Positions 1 to 6,693 of a DNA stretch of 50,899 bases are shown here, piece by piece. Every line of letters starts with the position of its first letter. Positions within the stretch are counted from its first letter, which is position 1. The notes under the pieces are model-generated. The model was not told the DNA's origin and did no database searches. It was given only the letters and a program-made list of their open reading frames with translations. This DNA comes from Candidatus Paceibacter sp. (GTDB lineage Bacteria > Patescibacteriota > Patescibacteriia > Magasanikbacterales > UBA922). The translations under genes and the position numbers were made by a program. Location of the stretch: positions 2,041 through 52,939 of the forward strand of contig DYFM01000008.1 in assembly GCA_020725175.1 (NCBI GenBank), in the 5' to 3' direction.

Positions 1-55
1 CACCTTACAAGAAAACAACACGCCACCTTAGCTCAGCTGGTAGAGCAACGGTTTT
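1..55. repeat. Exact 55-bp direct repeat, left copy
   Basis: Bases 1-55 are identical to 339-393, and the copies diverge at 56/394. The repeat holds the last codons of the GIY-YIG reading frame (stop at 29-31) and the 5' part of tRNA-Thr. The window therefore begins inside what would be a second upstream copy of the GIY-YIG/tRNA-Thr junction. Exactly 55 bases at a sequence end also fits a de Bruijn overlap (k=55), so the arrangement to the left is uncertain. Confidence 0.9.
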
Positions 56-92
56 TCCGCCCGAGGCGGACCCGCCTTGGGCGGGGTAAACC
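22..92 (+). pseudogene. Broken tRNA-Thr copy, 5' half, interrupted in the anticodon loop
   Basis: Bases 22-55 match the first 34 nt of the intact tRNA-Thr (360-432): acceptor 5' strand, D-arm and 5' anticodon stem. After the loop T-run comes about 30 nt of GC-rich palindromes (57-85). GTAAACC (86-92) then resumes the tRNA sequence before it is lost. The variable loop, T-arm and 3' acceptor strand are missing, so this copy cannot fold as a tRNA. It looks like a partial duplication later hit by a palindromic element. Confidence 0.7.
57..85. repeat. Double 13-15 bp GC-rich palindrome
   Basis: Two adjacent palindromes, CCGCC-CGA-GGCGG (57-69) and CCCGCC-TTG-GGCGGG (71-85), sit in the anticodon loop of the broken tRNA-Thr copy. 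Related units (CCGCCTnnGGCGG and degraded forms) occur near 585, 29898-29942, 34472-34484, 34507-34518, 39592-39601 and 48436-48515. They form a dispersed family in an otherwise AT-rich intergenic background. Confidence 0.7.
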
Positions 93-99
93 TCAATCT

Positions 100-369
100 A
101 TGTTTTACGTGTACATTTTGTACAGTACCAAACTGAGAAAAAAGTATATCGGATATACCGAAGATCTTCGCAATCGAGTTGAGCAGCATAATTCAGGAAA
201 AGTAACATTTACGGCAAAAGGTCGTCCTTGGCAACTCATTTACTATCAAGCCTTTGTTAGTAAGTTAGATGCTCAGGAAGAAGAACGTTTTTTAAAGTCA
301 GGTAAAGGAAGAGAGCGGCTGAAAATCTTACTGAAGCACACCTTACAAGAAAACAACACGCCACCTTAG
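100..369 (+). CDS. GIY-YIG domain protein, small (UPF0213/YhbQ-like)
   Basis: An 89-aa single-domain GIY-YIG nuclease-like protein. The signature strands are YVYIL (residues 3-7) and KYIGYT (15-20), followed by a conserved Arg (DLRNRV) and His-Asn (QHNSGK), then a Trp-containing strand. This is the usual length for the stand-alone family, whose members are often proposed to act on DNA but mostly lack a proven role. The last three codons (Pro, Pro, stop) are made from the first bases of tRNA-Thr, so the gene and the tRNA overlap by 10 nt. The start ATG follows CTCAATCT, with no Shine-Dalgarno motif. The 55-bp repeat implies a second copy of its 3' end upstream. Family call is firm; function is not known. 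Confidence 0.85.
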   Translation: MFYVYILYSTKLRKKYIGYTEDLRNRVEQHNSGKVTFTAKGRPWQLIYYQAFVSKLDAQEEERFLKSGKGRERLKILLKHTLQENNTPP

Positions 370-432
370 CTCAGCTGGTAGAGCAACGGTTTTGTAAACC
401 GTGGGTCGTCGGTTCGAATCCGACAGGTGGCT
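360..432 (+). tRNA. tRNA-Thr (anticodon TGT)
   Basis: A full cloverleaf. The acceptor stem GCCACCT pairs with AGGTGGC, the anticodon stem ACGGT/ACCGT encloses loop TTTGTAA, and the T-arm is GTCGG-TTCGAAT-CCGAC. The discriminator is T and CCA is not encoded. Its first 10 nt are the end of the GIY-YIG gene. tRNA-Tyr follows after 4 nt, so the two are probably co-transcribed. Confidence 0.95.
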
Positions 433-436
433 CAAT

Positions 437-518
437 GGGTCGGTTCCAGAGCGGTCAAATGGGGCGGACTGTAAATCCGCTGGCTCAGCCTTCGCAGGTT
501 CGAATCCTGCCCGGCCCA
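437..518 (+). tRNA. tRNA-Tyr (anticodon GTA)
   Basis: A class II tRNA of 82 nt with a long variable arm. The acceptor GGGTCGG pairs with CCGGCCC, the anticodon stem GCGGA/TCCGC encloses CTGTAAA, and the T-arm is GCAGG-TTCGAAT-CCTGC. The discriminator is A; CCA is not encoded. A terminator-like hairpin follows directly. Confidence 0.95.
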
Positions 519-523
519 CACAG

Positions 524-554
524 AGTACCTATTAATATACATAGGTACTTTTTA
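524..554 (+). terminator. Rho-independent terminator after tRNA-Tyr
   Basis: Stem AGTACCTAT / ATAGGTACT with an AT loop, followed by a T-rich run. It ends the tRNA-Thr/tRNA-Tyr transcript. Confidence 0.8.
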
Positions 555-630
555 TTTCTATTCAAATTTAAATAGGTTCTCCACCTAAGGCGGATTCATC
601 TGGGACAGAGAACCCTGCTGGTCTGCAAAT

Positions 631-661
631 AGCACTTGTCAAATATGATAGGTGCTTTTTA
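631..661 (+). terminator. Second terminator-like hairpin
   Basis: AGCACTTGTC pairs with GATAGGTGCT (two G-T wobbles) and is followed by TTTTT. It lies between the tRNA pair and the dehydrogenase promoter. The stretch before it (about 580-600) holds a degraded CCGCC palindrome. Confidence 0.55.
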
Positions 662-682
662 TATCCAGTATTTTTCCACATA

Positions 683-711
683 TTGACGCTCTATACGTAC
701 AGGCGTACACT
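683..711 (+). promoter_or_regulatory. Promoter for the dehydrogenase gene
   Basis: TTGACG, exactly 17 nt, then TACACT, 32 nt before the ATG at 744. The same two hexamers with the same spacing occur before secD (43355-43383), which supports both. Confidence 0.65.
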
Positions 712-743
712 ATAGGAAACTTTATTCCTAATATACACGTAGT

Positions 744-1988
744 ATGGTAAGCCCATTTGACAATGCCATGAAACAGCTCGAGAAGGCAGCGAGCACGATG
801 AATTTGAATCGTGATATTTATGCGGTACTACAGCAACCGAAACGAGTATTAACCGTATCAATCCCGGTACAGATGGATGATGGATCAATTCGTGTTTTTA
901 CCGGTTTTAGAAGTCAATACAATGATGTTCTTGGACCATTTAAGGGAGGGATTCGATATCATCATGATGTGTCACTGGATGAGGTAAAAGCACTTTCTTT
1001 TTGGATGACGATGAAATGTGCAACGGTAGGCTTGCCGCTCGGTGGTGGAAAAGGAGGAATTATAGTAAATCCAAAGGAATTATCAGAAGGGGAGCTTGAA
1101 CGATTGTCACGGGGATATGTTCGGCAGCTGTACAAATATCTTGGACCTACGCAAGATGTACCGGCGCCAGATGTATACACTACGCCGCAGATTATGGCTT
1201 GGATGCTTGATGAATACGAAACATTGGTTGGAGAAAAAGCCCCGGGAATGATAACCGGGAAACCGTTGGTGGTAGGTGGGTCAGCCGGACGAGGGTTTTC
1301 CACGGCACAGGGAGGGGTGTATTGTCTCCGAGAAGCGGCGGCGAAGCTTGGTCTTGTACCGGAGCATACAACTATCGCGGTGCAAGGATTTGGAAATGCG
1401 GGTAGTTTTATGGCTAAAATTTTATCGAAAGCTGGATATAAGATTGTGGCTGTCTCAGATTCAAAAGGGGCGATCGTCTCTGAGACAATGTCTGGACTTG
1501 ATCTTACGCGTGTGGAAGAGCATAAAACATTCAATGGGTCGGTTCTCAATTTTCCTGGAACAAAACAAATCTCCAACGAAGAACTTCTTGAGTTGGGTGT
1601 AGATATTCTTATTCCAGCAGCACTTGAAAATGTGATTACTGAACAAAATGCTCCAAATATTCAAGCAAAACTGATTGTAGAATTGGCCAATGGTCCGGTA
1701 ACTCCTGAAGCTGATGTAATTCTGCATGAAAAAGGAATTCTTTTTGTTCCAGATATTTTAGCAAATGCCGGTGGTGTTACAGTGAGTTATTTTGAGCAAG
1801 TGCAAAATGCAATGAATTATTATTGGACAGAAGAAGAAGTGCTCGAAAAATTGGAAAAAATTATCGTGACCGCATTTCATGAAATTTGGGAGATAAAAGA
1901 AAGGTATGCTACCGATATGCGGACCGCAGCTTTTGTTCATGCGCTAGAACGAGTGGGGGAAGGAGTAAAGGCACGAGGAATTGTGTAA
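744..1988 (+). CDS. Glu/Leu/Phe/Val-type amino-acid dehydrogenase (glutamate dehydrogenase-like)
   Basis: A 414-aa NAD(P)-dependent amino-acid dehydrogenase that would interconvert glutamate and 2-oxoglutarate plus ammonia. The N-terminal substrate domain has the PFKGGIRYH block and the catalytic-lysine motif GGGKGGI (about residues 100-106), followed by PAPDVYT. The Rossmann domain has GFGNAGS near residue 218 and an acidic residue at the end of strand 2 (VAVSDSKG), which favours NAD. NAGGVTVSYFEQVQN in the C-terminal part is typical of the family. Length is normal. The promoter is at 683-711. There is no Shine-Dalgarno motif before ATG. It probably stands alone, with a lipoprotein gene 27 nt downstream. 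Family certain; substrate inferred. Confidence 0.9.
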   Translation: MVSPFDNAMKQLEKAASTMNLNRDIYAVLQQPKRVLTVSIPVQMDDGSIRVFTGFRSQYNDVLGPFKGGIRYHHDVSLDEVKALSFWMTMKCATVGLPLGGGKGGIIVNPKELSEGELERLSRGYVRQLYKYLGPTQDVPAPDVYTTPQIMAWMLDEYETLVGEKAPGMITGKPLVVGGSAGRGFSTAQGGVYCLREAAAKLGLVPEHTTIAVQGFGNAGSFMAKILSKAGYKIVAVSDSKGAIVSETMSGLDLTRVEEHKTFNGSVLNFPGTKQISNEELLELGVDILIPAALENVITEQNAPNIQAKLIVELANGPVTPEADVILHEKGILFVPDILANAGGVTVSYFEQVQNAMNYYWTEEEVLEKLEKIIVTAFHEIWEIKERYATDMRTAAFVHALERVGEGVKARGIV

Positions 1989-2015
1989 TATCTTTTTTAT
2001 TTCTAAGTTGTTTTT

Positions 2016-2837
2016 ATGAAAAAAATAGTTAGTATAAGTTTTGCAATGGTTTTTTTGGCAGGTTGTTCATTCACAGATAGCTTGCCAAATAATACACCCA
2101 CTATTACACCACCATCGGTAGAACAGTCGGCTACTTTAGAAGAACAGGGATTGGAGAAAGTTCAGGAAGCAAATGAAGAGGCTCAGGTTGAAAAAGAAAA
2201 GACGGCTATGGCGGATACTGTAGTAAGTACTTCGGAATTATCGGTAATGCAACGACTTTTGTCTGATTATGATTTTCGAACACAGGAATATGACATGAGT
2301 CGCCTATCTGTTGATATGGAATGTTTTAATCCGTGTGATCCGGGATGTGAAACGGAAAAAAGTGCGCCACTAATAGATTCCAGACTTTCTCCAAAAGTCT
2401 CAACTCTATACACGTTTCTCTTAGAACAAAAGTACGACTTGGCTGCCAATATGCTTTTAGAACAACCTGAACTAACAGCGGTTTTTGCCTACTGTTCCGC
2501 GTTTCACAATTTTCACGTATTTCTTCCGCATGAAAAAGGTGTAATTGTATTTACCAGTGGAGGAAATGGTTTGCCTACAATTCCAAATGAAACGTATTCG
2601 CTTGGACTTATACAAGCAAAAGAGGGGAAACTTGTTCTTTACGAAACCTTCCTTCAAACATTTTACGATGGAACAAATTACGGCGAGTTGGTGATGAATA
2701 ATGATTGGGAAAAAGCGGAGCAGGTGGGGAATCAGCGAGTAGAAGAGATTGTAGAAGGAATGAAGACCGGTATATTTGTGAACAAAAATATTGAAGCGGA
2801 ATATACGTGGTTTGTAAATCTATTGAATAACTTCTAA
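2016..2837 (+). CDS. Lipoprotein, unknown function
   Basis: A 273-aa protein with a lipoprotein signal peptide: KK, a hydrophobic stretch, then lipobox LAGC with Cys at residue 17. A low-complexity Glu/Thr/Pro-rich linker (about 20-70) is typical of exported lipoproteins, followed by a compact domain with CFNPCDPGC near residue 102 that may hold a disulfide or metal. I do not recognise the family. It lies 27 nt after the dehydrogenase gene on the same strand and could share its transcript, although the functions do not obviously connect. A strong bidirectional terminator follows. Confidence 0.8.
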   Translation: MKKIVSISFAMVFLAGCSFTDSLPNNTPTITPPSVEQSATLEEQGLEKVQEANEEAQVEKEKTAMADTVVSTSELSVMQRLLSDYDFRTQEYDMSRLSVDMECFNPCDPGCETEKSAPLIDSRLSPKVSTLYTFLLEQKYDLAANMLLEQPELTAVFAYCSAFHNFHVFLPHEKGVIVFTSGGNGLPTIPNETYSLGLIQAKEGKLVLYETFLQTFYDGTNYGELVMNNDWEKAEQVGNQRVEEIVEGMKTGIFVNKNIEAEYTWFVNLLNNF

Positions 2838-2853
2838 ATAAATGCGCATCTCA

Positions 2854-2880
2854 AAAACACCATCTTATAGATGGTGTTTT
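2854..2880. terminator. Bidirectional terminator
   Basis: AAAACACCATCT-TAT-AGATGGTGTTTT is a perfect palindrome with A- and T-runs on both sides. It separates the converging lipoprotein gene (plus) and NUDIX gene (minus). Confidence 0.85.
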
Positions 2881-2884
2881 GTTA

Positions 2885-3346
2885 TCACGCAATTTCAGTT
2901 TCTTCTGTCGTGTTATCGAAGTAAACATACCGTATACAGTTGTCAAGTTCTCCGATCAGAGGAATGGTACCGTCTAATGCATCAAGAGGCGAAATCCAGC
3001 GATATTCTTTGTGCTCTTTTGGATTAATGAGAATTTTGGGTAGGTTTGGAAGTGAGAGATGGAAGATGTGATAGATAAACTCATATGTCGGATAAGACAC
3101 GAACAGTTTTGTAATGTACGACGGTGGTTCCACTAGCGTTATGCCAGTTTCCTCCTGTAGCTCACGGATGATTGCGTCTGACAAGTTTTCCTGAGGCTCA
3201 GCTTTTCCCGCCGGAACTCCCCACGTATTACTTTCCGGTTTATTATCTTGGCGGTGTAATAAAAGAATTGTCCCATTGTATTCTACGAAACAACTTACTA
3301 TCGTAAAGCGAGGAGAAAAATTAGATGGTTGTTGTGCATATATCAT
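2885..3346 (-). CDS. NUDIX hydrolase
   Basis: A 153-aa NUDIX pyrophosphohydrolase. The Nudix box is complete: Gly, five residues, Glu, seven residues, then RELQEETGI, about residues 46-68. Such enzymes cleave nucleoside diphosphates linked to another moiety, or sanitise modified NTPs; the substrate cannot be read from sequence. The next NUDIX gene lies 6 nt upstream on the same strand, so the two are tandem and probably co-transcribed, but they are not close copies of each other. ATG follows GTAAAGTAAT with no Shine-Dalgarno motif. Confidence 0.88.
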   Translation of the reverse strand: MIYAQQPSNFSPRFTIVSCFVEYNGTILLLHRQDNKPESNTWGVPAGKAEPQENLSDAIIRELQEETGITLVEPPSYITKLFVSYPTYEFIYHIFHLSLPNLPKILINPKEHKEYRWISPLDALDGTIPLIGELDNCIRYVYFDNTTEETEIA

Positions 3347-3352
3347 ATTACT

Positions 3353-3811
3353 TTACAACACTATTTGTTCAGAACGCTCTACTATCGGTAAAAGAGAGAG
3401 AAGTTGTTCAACACTCTGAGGAATGGTTTCAATTTTTGGTTCAAATTGTGGAAGCTCATCTATTGGTACCCATCGATATTCAGAATATTCATCACTCAGA
3501 ACAATATCACCTCCTTGATGAACGGCTAGATAATGGGGAAGAATCATGCTGTTGCCGTCTTTTTTTCTGAAAAGAAGGTTGGTGGAGAATGATGGATAGA
3601 GACCGATCTTGCAAGTTGTACCGATTTCCTCGTTCTTCTCGCGCTGCAAACCGGCAATGATCGATTCGTCAGTCGTTTCCATTTTTCCGCCGATAAACGA
3701 AAATACTTCATCATAATCTGCTTCTCCTTTTCGCTTGGCGAGGAGGACTTTGGTTTTATCTTGAGATAGGACAACTATCTTTTGACAGTATTGAAAGAGG
3801 GTGGAGGACAT
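3353..3811 (-). CDS. NUDIX hydrolase
   Basis: A 152-aa NUDIX protein. Its box reads GGKMETTDESIIAGL followed by QREKNEEIG, so the REUXEEXG core is kept but the Gly-to-Glu spacing is one residue longer than the consensus. A conserved WVP strand lies in the second half, as in MutT-like members. It is the upstream partner of the NUDIX gene at 2885-3346. Substrate unknown. Confidence 0.82.
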   Translation of the reverse strand: MSSTLFQYCQKIVVLSQDKTKVLLAKRKGEADYDEVFSFIGGKMETTDESIIAGLQREKNEEIGTTCKIGLYPSFSTNLLFRKKDGNSMILPHYLAVHQGGDIVLSDEYSEYRWVPIDELPQFEPKIETIPQSVEQLLSLLPIVERSEQIVL

Positions 3812-3876
3812 ATTTATTCACAGTAATAGGACACAGATATTCCCGGATGACCAGGATAATCCATGATTATGGTTGT

Positions 3877-4476
3877 TTAGTTTTCAGTACGATGTTTCAG
3901 CGCGCTTCCAAGAGTAATCTCATCCGCATACTGTAAATCACTTCCCATAGGTAACCCTCTGGCGAGGCGGGTGATTTTTATGTTTGGGTTAGTTTCTTTG
4001 ATTTTTCGTTCGAGATACATCATGGTGGTTTCGCCTGGGAGGTCGGGATTGAGTGCAAGAATTACTTCTTGTATCTTTAAAGAGGAAGCGCGTTCTAATA
4101 GTTCGGGAATTTTGAGATACTTGAGTGACGCCTCATCTTCTGCTTTTATGACACCGCGCAAAATATGGTACACACCGTGGTACACACCGGTCCTTTCCAG
4201 TGCTTGAATATCTTGTGATTCTTGAATCACGCAGATGGTGCTGTGATCACGCTTGGGGTCGGCACAGATGGCACAAGGGCTCTTGTCCCAAAAATCCCAA
4301 CAAATCTCACAGCTTTTTACTGTTTCCATGAGCTGTTTGAGCGCCAGTGTCAGCTCGGCAACATCTTTTTTTCCGGATTTGAGCAAATAAAAAACAAACC
4401 GTTCTGAAGTGCGAGTTCCAACCGAGGGGAGTTTATTAAACGCTCGAATGAGTTGTTGGATGGGTTTTGGGTACAT
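3877..4476 (-). CDS. recR: Recombination mediator RecR
   Basis: A 199-aa RecR of normal length. It works with RecO (and RecF) to load RecA on gapped DNA. Visible features are the N-terminal helix-hairpin-helix (IQQLIRAFNKLPSVGTRTSERF, split here as IQQLIRAF and LPSVGTRTSER), a four-cysteine zinc finger (Cys56, 59, 68, 71), the Toprim domain starting ICVIQESQD, and the C-terminal LARGLPMGSDLQYADEITL block with its Walker-B-like part. It is downstream of ybaB on the same strand, a pairing seen widely; dnaX, the usual third partner, is absent and dnaB sits upstream instead. Confidence 0.95.
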   Translation of the reverse strand: MYPKPIQQLIRAFNKLPSVGTRTSERFVFYLLKSGKKDVAELTLALKQLMETVKSCEICWDFWDKSPCAICADPKRDHSTICVIQESQDIQALERTGVYHGVYHILRGVIKAEDEASLKYLKIPELLERASSLKIQEVILALNPDLPGETTMMYLERKIKETNPNIKITRLARGLPMGSDLQYADEITLGSALKHRTEN

Positions 4477-4487
4477 AGATTAACAAA

Positions 4488-4520
4488 ATAACAGATACCA
4501 AGCATGGGAGTATCTGTTAT
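4488..4520. other. Hairpin between ybaB and recR
   Basis: ATAACAGATAC and GTATCTGTTAT form an 11-bp stem with an 11-nt loop, in the gap between the end of ybaB and the start of recR. There is no clear T-run, so it may be a processing or attenuation element rather than a terminator. Confidence 0.5.
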
Positions 4521-4548
4521 CTATTCTAGCACACGGACTAGGGTATTG

Positions 4549-4851
4549 CTAACTGAGGCCAGGGATGTTTGGAAATCCACCCATTTCTTTCATTTTGGTA
4601 GCCATGACTTGTTGTACTTTCTTGACGGCTTTGTTGTACGCGTCTTTTAATCCTTTTTGGAGTTTTTCTTTGTTTGTTGGAGATAAAAGTTCGTCGTCAA
4701 TTGCCAGGCCGGTCACTTCCATGTTTCCATTCATGGTAAGAACAATTTTGTTACTTAGTTCGTCTACAGTAACCGATTCTTCCGCCAGCATACTTTGCAT
4801 TTGCTTGGCAGTATCACGAAGGTCTTTGAATTGCTTGAGTTTGTTGAACAT
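4549..4851 (-). CDS. Nucleoid-associated protein, YbaB/EbfC family
   Basis: A 100-aa YbaB/EbfC-type small DNA-binding protein. The N-terminal helix is followed by the family core NKIVLTMNGNMEVTGLAIDDELL and a C-terminal helix KLQKGLKDAYNKAVKKVQQVM. It sits between dnaB and recR, agreeing with the common ybaB-recR pairing. The Met-Gly-Gly-Phe-Pro C-terminus is typical. The family forms dimers on DNA. Confidence 0.9.
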   Translation of the reverse strand: MFNKLKQFKDLRDTAKQMQSMLAEESVTVDELSNKIVLTMNGNMEVTGLAIDDELLSPTNKEKLQKGLKDAYNKAVKKVQQVMATKMKEMGGFPNIPGLS

Positions 4852-4855
4852 AAAC

Positions 4856-4940
4856 TGTGTTTTAGTAATTAGTAATAAGTAATAAGTAGTAAGTTGTTAG
4901 TAACAAGTAACTAGCTACTTACTACTTGGTACTAGCTACT
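4856..4940. repeat. Local word repeat (TAGTAATAAGTA-like)
   Basis: The gap between dnaB and ybaB is filled by imperfect copies of words such as TAGTAATAAG, AGTAGTAAG and their complements (ACTTACTACT, TAGCTACT). Both orientations occur, so the stretch can also fold. This vocabulary is not seen elsewhere in the window. Confidence 0.7.
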
Positions 4941-6372
4941 AAAATGATGGTACCCCTGGGCGACCTGTTTTGACCGGTTCCGGTGGGGCACTGTGGCCGA
5001 CAATATGTGTTTCCAAATTTCGGTAGCTGGCTCGTTCGGCATCGAAAAATACGCGAACCATGCCGGTTGGACCATTTCTATGCTTAGCAATATGAATTTC
5101 ACCGATATTACGTTCATCCGGCGGAATTTCCTCCAGACGGTAGTTTCTATCAGCCGCTTTTCGGTATAAAAAGATCACAATATCAGCATCTTGTTCAATA
5201 CTACCAGATTCACGCAAATGTGCAAGTTTTGGAATCGCTGGTTTGGTTTGCTCTACCGCCCGAGAGAGCTGGGAAAGGGCTAAAACAGGCACGTTGAGTT
5301 CACGCGCTAAACCTTTCAGCCCACGACTCATTTCTGCTACTTCTTGTACGCGGTTGTCACTACCCTTTTTACTCACGGATTCCATGAGTTGCAGATAGTC
5401 AATGATAACAAGACCTAGTCCGTGTTCTGCCTGCAAACGGCGGGCTTTGGTGCGGATTTGCATGACATTGGCGCCGGGAAAATCATCGATAAAAATCGGT
5501 GCTTCAGAGAGTACGCCCATGGCTTGACCGATGCGGGGAAAATCCATGCTATTAGGACCATCTGATAAGTTACCGGTACGCATTTTCCAGAGGTCAACTC
5601 CAGCCTCTGCACAAAGCATACGATCAACGAGCTGTTCCTTACTCATTTCAAGAGAAAATAGAGCAACTGGCACTTTTCCTCGTACAGCAGCATTGCGAGC
5701 CAAGTCAAGTGCAAAAGAAGTTTTTCCGACTGCTGGACGGGCGGCTAGGATAATTAGGTCTGACTTTTGAAGACCGGCAAGAAGATTGTCTAAATCTTTA
5801 AATCCGGTTGGAATGCCGCGGAGCTTTCCTTTGTCTCGGTGCAGCTCATCGATTCGCTCAAAAGCATCGCTCAAGACACTGCGAATGGGGGTAAAGGTTT
5901 GCTTGAGGTGTTTTTCTGTTACTTGAAACAATTCCTGTTGTGCTTGATCAAGAACCAGATCTACATCTTCTTCATCTTCTTTATACCCAAGACTGGTGAT
6001 TTCGTGGGCGGCTTTGAGAAGTTTTCGAAGCGTTGATTTCTTGCGGATAATATGAGCGTACTGCACGATGTGCGCGGCAGTAGGAACAATATTGGTCAGT
6101 CCTACCAGGTAACTACGACCACCAACTTTTTCTATTTCACCTTTTTCTTCCAATCGATTTCCCAGGGTCAACAAATCAATCGGTTCATTTTTGTTGTATA
6201 GTTCCTGCATGGATTCAAAAATTCGCCGATGACCATCTTTGTAAAAATCATCAATATCAACAATATCCGCGATTTTCAGCATCGCTTCTTTGTCAAGCAA
6301 AATAGCACCAAGAAGAGATTGTTCAGCTTCCAGATTTTGCGGCGGAATTTTTTCCAGTTGGGTGATATCCAT
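4939..6372 (-). CDS. dnaB: Replicative DNA helicase DnaB
   Basis: A 477-aa hexameric replicative helicase. The N-terminal domain begins PPQNLEAEQSLLGAILLD. The RecA-like domain has Walker A ARPAVGKTSF (about residues 211-220), EMSKEQLVDRML, Walker B LVIIDYLQLM, and the arginine-finger region. The C-terminus is short and Pro-rich. The frame is open 13 codons further up to a TTG, but those codons lie in AT-rich repeat DNA, so I place the start at the ATG at 6372 (preceded by AATTGT), which also fits homologues. It is first in a likely dnaB-ybaB-recR unit with a promoter at 6496-6524. Confidence 0.95.
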   Translation of the reverse strand: MDITQLEKIPPQNLEAEQSLLGAILLDKEAMLKIADIVDIDDFYKDGHRRIFESMQELYNKNEPIDLLTLGNRLEEKGEIEKVGGRSYLVGLTNIVPTAAHIVQYAHIIRKKSTLRKLLKAAHEITSLGYKEDEEDVDLVLDQAQQELFQVTEKHLKQTFTPIRSVLSDAFERIDELHRDKGKLRGIPTGFKDLDNLLAGLQKSDLIILAARPAVGKTSFALDLARNAAVRGKVPVALFSLEMSKEQLVDRMLCAEAGVDLWKMRTGNLSDGPNSMDFPRIGQAMGVLSEAPIFIDDFPGANVMQIRTKARRLQAEHGLGLVIIDYLQLMESVSKKGSDNRVQEVAEMSRGLKGLARELNVPVLALSQLSRAVEQTKPAIPKLAHLRESGSIEQDADIVIFLYRKAADRNYRLEEIPPDERNIGEIHIAKHRNGPTGMVRVFFDAERASYRNLETHIVGHSAPPEPVKTGRPGVPSF

Positions 6373-6373
6373 A

Positions 6374-6480
6374 CAATTGGGAAGCTCCAAGTGATAATTT
6401 TTAATTTCCAAGTGACAATTTCCAACTAAATCTCAAATAAAATCAGTATTAAATTTGGAACTTGAAAATTGAATTTTGGG
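6374..6480. repeat. Local word repeat (AATTTTCAAGT / ACTTGGAAATT)
   Basis: The 5' leader of dnaB contains several imperfect copies of AATTTCCAAGTGA and its complement (TTGGAACTTGAAAATT). It is another private-vocabulary intergenic stretch and forms the upstream extension of the dnaB frame. Confidence 0.6.
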
Positions 6481-6495
6481 ATTTTCTGTGTAGCT

Positions 6496-6524
6496 ATGGT
6501 ATACAATTTTTCCTATCACATCAA
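6496..6524 (-). promoter_or_regulatory. Promoter for dnaB-ybaB-recR
   Basis: Read on the minus strand: TTGATG, 17 nt, TACCAT. It lies about 125 nt upstream of the chosen dnaB start and is divergent from the promoter at 6564-6592. Confidence 0.45.
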
Positions 6525-6563
6525 CTGTCATATGGGGGTAGATTGTGGATGAGGGGTGGATGG

Positions 6564-6592
6564 TTGCTTTTTTGCTTCTTTTTTGCTAAATT
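6564..6592 (+). promoter_or_regulatory. Promoter for the GT4 gene
   Basis: TTGCTT, 17 nt that are almost all T and C, then TAAATT. A nearly identical arrangement (TTGCTT, 17 nt, TAAACT, same T-rich spacer) precedes the GT2 cluster at 19307-19335. Confidence 0.5.
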
Positions 6593-6605
6593 TGATGTAA
6601 CTAAG

Positions 6606-6684
6606 TAGACCGCGGATTAAACGAATAGGACGAATATTAACGGATCCGTTTTTAATCCGTCAAATCCGTTTGATTCGCGGTCTA
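6606..6684. repeat. Long inverted repeat in the GT4 5' leader
   Basis: TAGACCGCGGATTAAACG (6606-6623) is complementary to CGTTTGATTCGCGGTCTA (6667-6684) with two wobble-compatible differences. The interior has further AATCCGT/ACGGAT words. It lies between promoter and start codon, so the mRNA leader would form a long hairpin ending 9 nt before ATG. Related words recur at 7757-7790 and 39397-39471. Confidence 0.75.
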
Positions 6685-6693
6685 TTTTACTCT

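Noticed and set aside
962-1576. A 204-codon minus-strand frame inside the dehydrogenase gene
   Set aside because: It is a shadow of the plus-strand gene; the plus frame has all family motifs.
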